Positions 20,698 through 29,401 of a stretch of DNA of 64,000 nt are shown piece after piece. Location: NCBI GenBank assembly GCA_019449655.1, contig JAHQXD010000001.1:810950-874949 (forward strand), in the 5' to 3' direction. Origin of the DNA: Ferrigenium straubiae (lineage in GTDB: Bacteria; Pseudomonadota; Gammaproteobacteria; Burkholderiales; Gallionellaceae). Both the position numbers and the translations under genes were made by a program. How positions within the stretch are numbered: the first letter of the stretch is position 1; every line of letters starts with the position of its first letter. The notes under the pieces are model-generated. The model saw only the letters and a program-made list of their open reading frames with translations, ran no database searches and was not told the origin of the DNA.

Positions 20698-21783
20698 TTA
20701 TCTGTGCAATGCCACCGGACGCTGCACGGTTCTTCTGGTTTTATCCTGCACCACCCCGGCCAGTTGTCCGCATGCCGCGGCAATATCGTCGCCGCGCGTC
20801 TTGCGCGTGGTGGCCACGATGTCCGCCTCCATCAGCACGTCGCGGAAGCGGCGGATCGCCTCCGGCTTCGAGCGCCGGTAAAGCGTTTCCGGGAACGGGT
20901 TGAACGGGATCAGGTTGAACTTGCACGGCACGTCGCGCACCAGCCGCACCAGCTCGCGCGCCTGCTGCTCGCTGTCGTTCACGCCGTCCAGCAGCACATA
21001 CTCGAAGGTGATGAAATCGCGCGGCGCTTTTTCCAGGTAGCGCCGGCAGGCCGCCAGCAGTTCCTTGAGCGGATACTTCTGGTTGATCGGCACCAGCACG
21101 TCGCGCAGCTTGTCGTTCGGGGCGTGCAGCGACACCGCCAGCGCGACCGGGCATTCGTCGCGCAGCCGGTCCATCGCCGGCACGATGCCGGAAGTGGACA
21201 CCGTCACGCGGCGGCGCGACAGCCCGTAGGCGTGGTCGTCCAGCATCAGGCGCAGCGCGCTCACGGTGTGGTCGAAATTCAGCAGCGGCTCGCCCATGCC
21301 CATCAGCACAACGTTACTGATCTTCCAATTATTATCAACGTCCTTGCCAAGCTCACGGTTCGCCCACCAGAGCTGGCCGATGATCTCGGCCGTCGAAAGG
21401 TTGCGACTGAAGCCCTGCTTGCCGGTCGAACAGAACGCGCAGTCCAGCGAGCAGCCCGCCTGCGTCGAGACGCACAGCGTGCCCCTGCTCTCCTCGGGAA
21501 TGAACACGGTCTCGACCGCGTTGCCGGTGCCCATGTCCAGCAGCCACTTGCGCGTGCCGTCGTCCGACAGCTCCTCGCGCATCACCCTGGGCGCCTCGAC
21601 GCAGGCGATCTCTTTGAGTTTTTCGCGCAGCGACTTCGCAAGGTCGCTCATCGCATCGAAATCGGACTCCCCGGACTGGTAGATCCAGCGCAGCACCTGC
21701 CGGGCGCGGAACGGCTTTTCGCCGTGTTCCGCGAACCAGGCAGTCAGTGCTGCGGGATCGAAGTCGAGGAGGTTCTGCTTCAT
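20698..21783 (-). CDS. rlmN: Dual-specificity 23S rRNA/tRNA adenine-C2 methyltransferase RlmN
   Basis: A 361-residue radical-SAM enzyme. The cluster motif [20 protein letters not shown] (CxxxCxxC) and [10 protein letters not shown] are clear. A late cysteine in [13 protein letters not shown] is the expected methyl-carrying residue that pairs with the one near the cluster. It methylates A2503 of 23S rRNA and A37 of some tRNAs. It follows ndk by 12 bp. Confidence 0.97.
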   Translation of the reverse strand: MKQNLLDFDPAALTAWFAEHGEKPFRARQVLRWIYQSGESDFDAMSDLAKSLREKLKEIACVEAPRVMREELSDDGTRKWLLDMGTGNAVETVFIPEESRGTLCVSTQAGCSLDCAFCSTGKQGFSRNLSTAEIIGQLWWANRELGKDVDNNWKISNVVLMGMGEPLLNFDHTVSALRLMLDDHAYGLSRRRVTVSTSGIVPAMDRLRDECPVALAVSLHAPNDKLRDVLVPINQKYPLKELLAACRRYLEKAPRDFITFEYVLLDGVNDSEQQARELVRLVRDVPCKFNLIPFNPFPETLYRRSKPEAIRRFRDVLMEADIVATTRKTRGDDIAAACGQLAGVVQDKTRRTVQRPVALHR

Positions 21784-21795
21784 CGTGCCAGAGGC

Positions 21796-22221
21796 TTAGC
21801 GGGAATGGATGTTCTTCGTCGCAAAGAAATAGGCGATCTCGGTCTTCGCGTTCTCGGCGGAATCCGAACCATGCACCGCGTTCGCGTCGATGCTGTCGGC
21901 GAAATCGGCGCGGATCGTGCCCTTGTCGGCCTTCTTCGGATCGGTCGCGCCCATAAGGTCACGGTGCTTCAGCACGGCGTTCTCGCCTTCCAGCACCTGG
22001 ATCATCACCGGGCCGGAGATCATGAAACTCACCAGGTCCTTGAAGAATGGGCGCTCGCGGTGCACCGCGTAAAAGCCTTCTGCCTCGGTGCGGGTCAGGT
22101 GGCGCATCTGCGCGGCAACGATCTTCAGCCCGGCATTCTCGAAGCGGGTGTAAATCTGGCCGATGACATTCTTGGCCACGGCATCGGGTTTGATAATCGA
22201 CAGGGTACGTTCAACAGCCAT
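21796..22221 (-). CDS. ndk: Nucleoside diphosphate kinase
   Basis: 141 residues. It starts [20 protein letters not shown] and contains the catalytic-histidine motif [20 protein letters not shown]. Ndk balances nucleoside triphosphates by phosphate transfer from ATP. It is the first gene of the minus-strand run down to der, so the main promoter should lie just above 22221. Confidence 0.97.
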   Translation of the reverse strand: MAVERTLSIIKPDAVAKNVIGQIYTRFENAGLKIVAAQMRHLTRTEAEGFYAVHRERPFFKDLVSFMISGPVMIQVLEGENAVLKHRDLMGATDPKKADKGTIRADFADSIDANAVHGSDSAENAKTEIAYFFATKNIHSR

Positions 22222-22618
22222 GCTATTTCTCCAAACGGTTAAAGTTAATCAGGAATTTCCAACCCGCGATTCTATCAGGCTTTGCCTGCCGTGTCGCAGG
22301 TGGCAAGCCTTATGACCGGAGCGTTTCGCGGAGACTCAGGAGGCCAAAATAGGCCGTTGGGCATATTGACTGGCTAGCGGGATGCTGGAACACTGTGCCA
22401 GACTTAAAGATGAGGGAAAGATGCAAAAACATAATGTGAAGCTAACCCTTTAATGGCCGTGGTGCGCATCGTCAAAAACTTCTATTTCCATTGCCCGCCA
22501 AAAGGGCGCAATGATTCATGCTTCCGCGCGCGCTGCGCGGCCACTCTCGACGAAATGTTTGAACTGCCGGTGACTACCGTATGTTGCGGGAAATATAACG
22601 CCATGGAATATGGAGAAC
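22222..22618. other. Intergenic stretch upstream of ndk
   Basis: It should hold the ndk operon promoter. A short plus-strand frame (22453-22677) has no recognisable features or good ribosome site and overlaps a better minus-strand frame. Nothing else is evident. Confidence 0.4.
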
Positions 22619-22903
22619 CTATATGCAGAACGCACGGCGCAACTCGTCCCTTGAACAGCCCTCGGGAAGGCTGTTGAGTATGGAAATGATCACATTCATA
22701 CCCATAGCCCAAGTTGTAGCGTCGTTCTGCTTAAAACAGCCGTGCATCTTTTGAATAGTGTCCCAAAGCTCACAATACTCATACGGTGCTGTGAAAATCT
22801 GCTGAAAACGTTCCCGAGCCAGAATCCAGCCCATCCCAGCAACATCTCCCTCTACTCGCCCAAAATCTGCTGGTACCACTTGCGGAATCAACTTTTTTGT
22901 CAC
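22619..22903 (-). CDS. Small hypothetical protein after the DsbG-like gene
   Basis: A 94-residue frame with a GTG start, MTKKLIPQVVPADFGRVEGD, 41 bp after the stop of the DsbG-like gene and in the same direction. The composition is that of a normal soluble protein (AGMGWILARERFQQIFTAPY, then CELWDTIQKMHGCFKQNDAT), with three spaced cysteines. No family is recognised. An operon with the thiol-disulfide protein is plausible. Confidence 0.45.
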   Translation of the reverse strand: MTKKLIPQVVPADFGRVEGDVAGMGWILARERFQQIFTAPYEYCELWDTIQKMHGCFKQNDATTWAMGMNVIISILNSLPEGCSRDELRRAFCI

Positions 22904-22944
22904 GGCCTGACTTTATGATCGTCCAAGACAAAGAAAGGCCGATC

Positions 22945-23526
22945 TCACCGCAAAACTTTGGCAAGTTCGGATTGCTGCGGGACACCAGTGAAGATACGGA
23001 CATCGTCACCAGCATCTTTGATGTAAATAAACTTCGGTACGCCCCTCGGCGCATATTTTGCGATTTCATCAAGAAAGTCAGCACTGTCGCTCACCTGACT
23101 GAATTCGCGCGGTGATGGAGATACATCTGGGGATTTTCCACGCATTACCAAATCAAGGCCCTTAGCTCCGCCCTTGAGGACGGCCGCCGCCTTCTGTCGG
23201 CTACTCTCGGTTACTCTGGGCAGCACACCCACCGGTATCCATCGAATCTGCACCGTCACCGGATTCAATAACTGCTGTGCCTTAGCGTACAGGTCACGCG
23301 AATATGGGCAATTCGGATCGACATAGGCATAAACGATCCGCGCTCCATCGCCTTGGGCGATCCATGACGTTCGAGAGAGCCCATCCCATATCCGGGCATC
23401 GGCGCCAGTCAGTGCAGACCCATCCGCCGCCGCAGACGAGGCAAAAGCAGCCATGAGTAGAACCGCAACATTAGCAGCAAGCATCTTCATGCTCGACATC
23501 TTGAATATATAACTGAAAATTCGCAT
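22945..23526 (-). CDS. DsbG/DsbC-like exported protein with CPYS active site
   Basis: A strong ribosome site (GGAGGAG, 8 bp upstream) supports the ATG at 23526, giving 193 residues. A signal sequence spans about residues 12-35 (MKMLAANVAVLLMAAFASSA). The thioredoxin-like core has IVYAYVDPNCPYSRDLYAKA, which corresponds to the DsbG/DsbC motif CPYC, but the second cysteine is a serine. The cis-proline loop is seen in APRGVPKFIYIKD. Isomerases normally need CxxC, so this protein may be a monothiol reductant, a chaperone or an inactive relative. No other cysteine is evident in the mature chain. Confidence 0.75.
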   Translation of the reverse strand: MRIFSYIFKMSSMKMLAANVAVLLMAAFASSAAADGSALTGADARIWDGLSRTSWIAQGDGARIVYAYVDPNCPYSRDLYAKAQQLLNPVTVQIRWIPVGVLPRVTESSRQKAAAVLKGGAKGLDLVMRGKSPDVSPSPREFSQVSDSADFLDEIAKYAPRGVPKFIYIKDAGDDVRIFTGVPQQSELAKVLR

Positions 23527-23639
23527 TTCTTTACTCCTCCAAAATTATGGCGCACAGTGTTTCAGCATTCCCGGCATAAATCAATATGCCGGATTGCATA
23601 TATATTTCGATCTATGCTTATTTTGTTAAACCACGAGTT

Positions 23640-23755
23640 AATGGGGCAGGCTCAAATCATCTTGAAATTGCATGTGGGCGGAATGCCTTTCTCTGCAAGC
23701 TAAAGGGGTCAGACTCGAATTATTTTGAGATTGCAGGAAGACGAAAAGCCTTGTT
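23640..23755. repeat. Two imperfect tandem copies of a ~62-bp unit
   Basis: GGGGCAGGCTCAAATCATCT at about 23643 and GGGGTCAGACTCGAATTATT at about 23705 begin units that stay similar for most of 62 bp (TTGAAATTGCA versus TTGAGATTGCA, then similar GCCTT segments). The second copy runs to the end of tilS. The AGGGGTCAGACTCGA core resembles sequences seen near REP-associated transposases, but no transposase is present. Confidence 0.5.
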
Positions 23756-25149
23756 CAATCCCGCAACGTCACCGTAACACCCGCCTCGCCTTTTGCGGCC
23801 TGATACTCCGCCGCAATCGCCACGCCCGGCACGCAAACCAGCTCGTCGCCACAATACAGCAGCGGCAGGCGTTCGCGCCGCCAGGGCGGGACATGGTGTT
23901 CCTGCAGGAGGTTCTTCAGGGTGCGCGTCGCGGCGTTCGGGTGCGGGCGCAGGGTCTCGCCGCCGCCGCGCAGGCGGAGGGTGACCGGTGCGCCTTGCAG
24001 CTTCGCGATGCTGATGCCCGCCCCTTCCGTCCGCTCAAAGCGCAGGCGGGCATGCAAGGCGGTCCAAGTCAGCTCGGCCTCGCCCTGCCACGGCAACACC
24101 AAGTTCGGGTCGAACTCGCCGAGGGTGCGTAGCGCATAGACCCTGCCTTGGTAGCGATGTGCTTCCCAATCACCAAAAGCGACACACACCGCCGCATCCT
24201 GCCGCGCTTCGCATAGCTGGTGCAGCATGTCGTCGAGCTGCACGGTCTGCGGCATCGGCGCGCCGCACTGATGCAGGAAATAGCGCAGCAGATTTTTGGC
24301 GCGGGGGCGGGAGAGGGATTGGAGGTGCGTGATTTCGAGAGCACCCTCTCCCCTACCCCCTCCCCCGCCTGCGGGGGAGGGGAATGAATCTGGTGCGTCG
24401 AGCCGCGCGAGGTCGTCGAGCAGCTCGCTCGCCTCGGCGAAGTGTTGCGCGCTGCGCGCGAGGGTGTCGCGGCAGGCGGGGAATCTTTCTTCCAGGAGCG
24501 GCAGCGCGCGGTGGCGCAGGAAGTTGCGCGGGTAGCTGTCGTCGGCGTTGCTCTCGTCCTCGATCCAGCGCAGGCCTTGCGCCGCGGCGTAATCGAGGAT
24601 TTCCCGGCGCGAGCAGTGCAACAAAGGGCGGAGCAGAGTGGGAGATTGAGTTTTATCACCCTCTCCCCCGCCCTCTCCCATCGAGGGAGAGGGAGTGCGC
24701 ATCGCAGGCATCGCGGCCGCGCCCTTGACCCCCGCGCCGCGCAGCAGTTGCAGCAGCAGGGTCTCGGCCTGGTCGTCGGCGTGGTGCGCGAGCGCGACGA
24801 AGTCTGCTGGCTGCTTCGCGAACGCCGCATGGCGCAGTTTGCGCGCGGCCGCCTCGATGCCGTGTTCGCGCAGCGGGGCGATGTCCACATGCTCGACCCG
24901 CAGCGGGATGGCATAGCTCGCGCAGACCTCGGTGCAGAACGCCGCCCAGCTATCGGCGTTGGGGCTGATGCCGTGGTGGACATGCAGGGCGGAGAGTTGC
25001 CAGGAGAAGCGCGGCGCGAGTTGGTGCAGGAGATGCAGCAGTACGACTGAATCGACCCCGCCGCTCAGGCCGACCAGGATGGAACTGCGCGCGGGAAGGA
25101 GCTGCGCAAGCTGTGCCGCGAGGCGTTCGACGAGGTGATTATGTGACAC
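23755..25149 (-). CDS. tilS: tRNA(Ile)-lysidine synthase with two in-frame repeat insertions
   Basis: A 464-residue protein. The N-terminal PP-loop ATPase motif is LVGLSGGVDSVVLLHLL (SGGVDS near residue 30), followed by HVHHGISPNADSW and ALAHHADDQAETLLLQLLRG. The C-terminal domain ends LRLRGGGETLRPHPNAATRT. TilS modifies C34 of the tRNA that reads AUA, so it is essential. Two stretches are GC-rich REP-like sequence translated in frame: SPSMGEGGGEGDK (24658-24695) and SFPSPAGGGGGRGEG (24342-24385). They probably form tolerated loops. Confidence 0.95.
   Translation of the reverse strand: MSHNHLVERLAAQLAQLLPARSSILVGLSGGVDSVVLLHLLHQLAPRFSWQLSALHVHHGISPNADSWAAFCTEVCASYAIPLRVEHVDIAPLREHGIEAAARKLRHAAFAKQPADFVALAHHADDQAETLLLQLLRGAGVKGAAAMPAMRTPSPSMGEGGGEGDKTQSPTLLRPLLHCSRREILDYAAAQGLRWIEDESNADDSYPRNFLRHRALPLLEERFPACRDTLARSAQHFAEASELLDDLARLDAPDSFPSPAGGGGGRGEGALEITHLQSLSRPRAKNLLRYFLHQCGAPMPQTVQLDDMLHQLCEARQDAAVCVAFGDWEAHRYQGRVYALRTLGEFDPNLVLPWQGEAELTWTALHARLRFERTEGAGISIAKLQGAPVTLRLRGGGETLRPHPNAATRTLKNLLQEHHVPPWRRERLPLLYCGDELVCVPGVAIAAEYQAAKGEAGVTVTLRD
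24342..24385. repeat. REP-like palindrome inside tilS (copy 1)
   Basis: The sequence CACCCTCTCCCCTACCCCCT is followed by CCCCCGCCTGCGGGGGAGGG, which forms a hairpin. It is translated in frame as a Gly/Pro-rich loop of TilS. Related intergenic copies occur at 17741-17760, 29102-29136 and 40036-40073. Confidence 0.65.
24658..24695. repeat. REP-like palindrome inside tilS (copy 2)
   Basis: ACCCTCTCCCCCGCCCTCTC followed by GAGGGAGAGGG gives an imperfect palindrome inside the tilS frame, translated as SPSMGEGGGEG. It belongs to the same family as copy 1. Confidence 0.6.
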
Positions 25150-25199
25150 AGGCAGACATCCTGCGCAACGCCGCTATCGGGTCGCGCAGCAGGTTTCCT

Positions 25200-26168
<969 letters not shown>

Positions 26169-26207
26169 GTTTGGTCCCGTGTTGCTCTTTTATGCGGCGC
26201 GATGATA

Positions 26208-27740
26208 CTACAAACCGAAGAACCGCTTGACGGTTGCGAGCACTTCGCCATGCTGGTGGTGGATTACCTTGTGCTTGGATTCCTCGTCCAGGTTCTGCAT
26301 CGCGCTGTCCAGTTGCAGGCGGCGCGCCACCAATATGTGCGATATCTCTTCAGCGATGCTGGGGCGCGCCAGCAGAATTTCCTCGAAGGCCTCCTTGTCG
26401 AGGCGGTAGCATTCCACATCGGTCCTCGCGATGACCGTCGCCACGCGCGGCGAACCTGTCATCAGGCTCATCTCGCCGAAGAAGGCGCCGTTGGAGAGCA
26501 CGTTCAGGCTGCGTTTCTCGCCGCCCGCTCCTTCCAGGTACACCTCCGCCTCACCGCTGATGATGATGAACAGCCAGTGCTGCGCGGGCGTGCCCTGCCT
26601 CGCGATGACGTTGCCCTTGGCGAACGGGGCGTATTTCAGGCGCTCCGCCAGCTTGCGCAGCTCGTCGTCCGTCATCTGCGCGAACAGCTCGACGCGCTTG
26701 AGCGTCTTGATGCGGCGCAGCAGTTCGCGCTGGCGCATCGCCTCCTCGTATTTTTCGCTTTCCTTGATGTAATGGACGTTCTGCTCTTCCACAGCAAGCT
26801 TGATGCCGGCGCGCTCCAGCGCAGTGTAGACATGCCAGCGCACCGACGCATCGGTGGAATCGTCCGCCGCGAGGTCGGTCAGCCAGTAGCGCAGTGCGTA
26901 GCGGGCACAGCCCTTGTCCATCTCCATGAGCACGCAGTTCGGCTGGGGAGCCTTGGACACGTTGTCGATCTCCGCCTGCAGGATGGCGCTCTCCACCGCG
27001 TTGACCACGCGGGTCGGCGTCACGCCGAGGTGGACGTTGAACCACACCCAGCGCCGCCATTGCACCGGCTGGTCGGTGCGCCGTCCGAGTACCAGGAACT
27101 TGTTCTTCATCAGCTGGCTGTTGGGGAACACCACGGTTTCCCAGTTGCGCGTCTCGACCAGCGTGGAGCGCCAGCGGATATCTACCACGCGGCCGGAGAT
27201 GTCGTCCACCTTGATCCAGTCGCCGATCTGGATGGAGTTGTCGAGCTGCAGCGCGAGGCCGCCGAGGATGTTGCCCAGCGTATCCTGCATCGCGAACGCC
27301 ACGACGGCGGTGATCATCGCCGAGGTCGCGACGATGCTGCCCAGGTCCAGCCCGGCGTAGCGCAGCCGCACCAGCCCCCAGGCGATGTAGCCGATGATGA
27401 CGAAGATGTCCTCGGCGATGCGCGGCGGCATGATGCGCATCAGCGGCAACGCGATGCGGAACACCACCAGCCCCCATAGGCGGATCACCGCGATACCCGC
27501 GCAGATCAGCCCCGCCTCGTGGAGCACGGCGGCGGCGGCGGCAAATTGCAGCGCGTGAATCAGGCCGCTGGTAAATTGCAGCGCCAGGCTGGCGAAGAAG
27601 AAGGCCAGCGTGTTCAGGACGCTCTTGCGCTCTTCCTTCAGGAAATGAAACAGCAGGAAGGCCAGCGCCAGCGTCATCGCCAACACCGGCAGCGACTCTT
27701 CGCGCCAGAAAAACTGCATCGCGGTATTCAAGAAAGGCAT
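26208..27740 (-). CDS. MscS-type channel with C-terminal cyclic-nucleotide-binding domain
   Basis: A 510-residue protein. About four membrane helices fill residues 10-180. The MscS pore/beta region reads DTLGNILGGLALQLDNSIQI, GDWIKVDDISGRVVDIRWRS and NWETVVFPNSQLMKNKFLVL. After the vestibule a cNMP-binding domain follows (about residues 355-480): RQGTPAQHWLFIIISGEAEV and the phosphate-binding cassette GAFFGEMSLMTGSPRVATVI. Such fusions (MscS-CNBD, as in bCNG channels) are gated or modulated by cyclic nucleotides more than by tension. It stands alone, 39 bp upstream of accA. Confidence 0.9.
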   Translation of the reverse strand: MPFLNTAMQFFWREESLPVLAMTLALAFLLFHFLKEERKSVLNTLAFFFASLALQFTSGLIHALQFAAAAAVLHEAGLICAGIAVIRLWGLVVFRIALPLMRIMPPRIAEDIFVIIGYIAWGLVRLRYAGLDLGSIVATSAMITAVVAFAMQDTLGNILGGLALQLDNSIQIGDWIKVDDISGRVVDIRWRSTLVETRNWETVVFPNSQLMKNKFLVLGRRTDQPVQWRRWVWFNVHLGVTPTRVVNAVESAILQAEIDNVSKAPQPNCVLMEMDKGCARYALRYWLTDLAADDSTDASVRWHVYTALERAGIKLAVEEQNVHYIKESEKYEEAMRQRELLRRIKTLKRVELFAQMTDDELRKLAERLKYAPFAKGNVIARQGTPAQHWLFIIISGEAEVYLEGAGGEKRSLNVLSNGAFFGEMSLMTGSPRVATVIARTDVECYRLDKEAFEEILLARPSIAEEISHILVARRLQLDSAMQNLDEESKHKVIHHQHGEVLATVKRFFGL

Positions 27741-27770
27741 GCTTGTTCCTTGTGCTCGGATGGCGGCATT

Positions 27771-28826
27771 TTACATCATCGAATATCGGGCGAGCGGCTT
27801 GGCGCGCCGCCAAAATGCCCAAGTGCAGACCTGAGTCAACGACAAGCGACGGACATGGTCGCCGCCGAGGACATCCACCTGCAACTGCGCGATCTTCCCG
27901 GCGCGCAGCGCATGCCATAGCGGCTGCGCATAAGCCGTCTCGAATTCCTGCAACGCGGTGCGCCAAGCAGCCAGGTCGCCGCCCCGCAAAGCCGAACGCA
28001 GGCCCGTCCAGACCAGCAGTTGCCTGTCGCCATTTCCCTCGCCGCGCCATTGCGCCGGCCACCCCGCAAAGGAAGCCCCTGCAGCCGCAGCGAACATCTC
28101 GGCCAGCGGTTCGTCCGAACTCACGCTGTCATAATTTTTCTGCAATGGCTCAGCGAAACTACAGCCGCCGCCCCACAGCCACAGACTGTTGAGCGGCAAT
28201 GCACCCCGCGCCTCGCGGTCCTCGTTCGCGGGATGGGAGTGCAGCAGCATCTGGATTTCGTTGAACATCCGATGCCAGTGCGCGGCCTCCTTGCCGCTCG
28301 GCAGCAGGCTGCGCACGTTGCGCCCGGCCGCCTGCGACAGCGGCACGGTCTCGATATCCGGCAAGCGGTCGAGCCGCAGATACCAGCGCTGCGGATGCGG
28401 CGCGAAAAACTCCATGCCCTGCCCGGCGAAATGCTCGTTCAGCGCGGCACACAGTTGCGCGGCCTCGCCCACGCTGACCTCCACCTCCGGCAGCAGGACC
28501 AGTTGGTCGCGCTGCAAACGCAGATACACCGGATCGGCGCGCAGCCAGCAGCCCTCGTCAAGCCCATCGAACGCGGCGGAAATCGGCGCAACCGGCGCAT
28601 CCGCCCCGCAAGGCACGCCAAACAACTCGTACAGATAATTTTCCAGGGAAGCCCGTTCCTCCGCTCGCCCTGAGCCTCCTGAGCTTGCCGAAGCAGCAGC
28701 AGACCCTGTCAAAACTCCGCGCGCCAGCATCTTTTCCAATGCCGGCAGGCGCAAATCCGCACAAACCTCGGCGGCAAAATCCGCCGGCAAAAACAAATCG
28801 CAAACCATCAGATGAATTTTTTTCAT
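27771..28826 (-). CDS. RpfE-like conserved cytoplasmic protein
   Basis: The ATG at 28826 gives MKKIHLMVCDLFLPADFAAE and 351 residues. It resembles the betaproteobacterial RpfE-type proteins, often found near recJ, whose biochemical role is unknown. Recognisable stretches are NSLWLWGGG, NYDSVSSDEPLAEMFAAAAG and a C-terminal QLQVDVLGGDHVRRLSLTQ. Residues about 45-54 (ASSGGSGRAE) come from a dispersed CCTGAGCTTGCCGAAG-type repeat lying in frame. The family assignment is from memory of the pattern. Confidence 0.65.
   Translation of the reverse strand: MKKIHLMVCDLFLPADFAAEVCADLRLPALEKMLARGVLTGSAAASASSGGSGRAEERASLENYLYELFGVPCGADAPVAPISAAFDGLDEGCWLRADPVYLRLQRDQLVLLPEVEVSVGEAAQLCAALNEHFAGQGMEFFAPHPQRWYLRLDRLPDIETVPLSQAAGRNVRSLLPSGKEAAHWHRMFNEIQMLLHSHPANEDREARGALPLNSLWLWGGGCSFAEPLQKNYDSVSSDEPLAEMFAAAAGASFAGWPAQWRGEGNGDRQLLVWTGLRSALRGGDLAAWRTALQEFETAYAQPLWHALRAGKIAQLQVDVLGGDHVRRLSLTQVCTWAFWRRAKPLARYSMM
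28665..28694. repeat. CCTGAGCTTGTCGAAG-type repeat inside the rpfE-like gene
   Basis: Contains CGCCCTGAGC and CCTGAGCTTGCCGAAG, matching the intergenic copy TTCACCCTGAGCTTGTCGAA at 28901-28920. It is translated in frame. Confidence 0.55.
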
Positions 28827-29270
28827 GGCAGCAAGTTTATCATTTGCCCGAAAAACCATTTCCGGCAAGGCAGACTTGAAGGAGACACTAGCGAAATCCG
28901 TTCACCCTGAGCTTGTCGAAGGGCTCACCACTAACGGAAGACTTTCAGCGCGCCCTGAAAAATATCAAGCCAGGTTGACAGCAATACCGCCACCTCCTAA
29001 AGTTCACCGGCTTGCGCAACCGCCGCAGCCTATCGCCCCGCAAAGTACGGCGCGAAGACGGCGGGAAATCAGCACAGGAGGCTGGCGCAACTCCCTCATT
29101 AGCCTCCCCCTTGCAGGGGAGGATAGGGTGAGGGTAGAACCGTTCCGCTCACGCGGATTTATCGTTATTCAGGTGATAACAATTGCTGGCCTCCATCCAC
29201 CTCAATCGTGATGCACGGACAATGGCCCATGCTCATGCACGTGCGATGCTTAGCCTCGAATCTAAATCCT
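28827..29270. other. Repeat-rich intergenic region before the tracrRNA gene
   Basis: No credible open frame. It holds a CCCTGAGCTTGTCGAAGGG repeat (28905-28923) and a REP-like CCTCCCCCTTGCAGGGGAGG hairpin (29104-29123), plus the presumed promoter of the rpfE-like gene. It separates housekeeping DNA from the CRISPR locus. Confidence 0.5.
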
Positions 29271-29271
29271 G

Positions 29272-29370
29272 AAAAGTAAAGCCCGGCAGGTTTCCCCGCC
29301 GGGCTTGGATACAGAATCTTTCGATTCTTTATTGTAGCAACGGCTCTCACCCCGGATAAGCTACGGTGCG
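29272..29370 (-). ncRNA. tracrRNA of the type II-C CRISPR system
   Basis: Read on the minus strand. The anti-repeat (29331-29366) is complementary to the CRISPR repeat in two blocks: TTGCTACAA pairs with the repeat start, and GTAGCTTATCCGGGGTGAGA pairs with its second half (about 21 bp with one G-U), leaving a small bulge between. A nexus hairpin AGAATCGAAAGATTCT follows. A terminator hairpin comes last: GCCCGGCGGG, GAAA loop, CCTGCCGGGC, then TTTACTTTT. This is the expected tracrRNA layout and closely parallels the Neisseria type. The 5' end is inferred from the -10 box just upstream. Confidence 0.92.
29281..29304 (-). terminator. tracrRNA 3' terminator hairpin
   Basis: A ten-base-pair stem with one G-U pair, a GAAA tetraloop and a T-rich 3' tract on the minus strand. 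It doubles as the last stem-loop of the tracrRNA. Confidence 0.88.
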
Positions 29371-29371
29371 A

Positions 29372-29401
29372 ATCATAAGGGAGAAAACGAATGGCAAGCA
29401 A
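29372..29401 (-). promoter_or_regulatory. Predicted tracrRNA promoter overlapping the cas9 start
   Basis: The minus strand has TATGAT at 29377-29372 as a -10 box, 2 bp from the predicted RNA 5' end region, and TTGCTT at 29401-29396 as a possible -35 box with 18-bp spacing. The -35 box lies in the first codons of cas9 and the -10 in its leader. This is a consensus match only. Confidence 0.5.

Noticed and set aside
22453-22677. Plus-strand 74-residue frame upstream of ndk
   Set aside because: No ribosome site or family pattern, and it overlaps a more protein-like minus-strand frame.
23640-23755. Complete REP-associated transposase element
   Set aside because: Only GGGGTCAGA-type sequence is present; there is no transposase frame.
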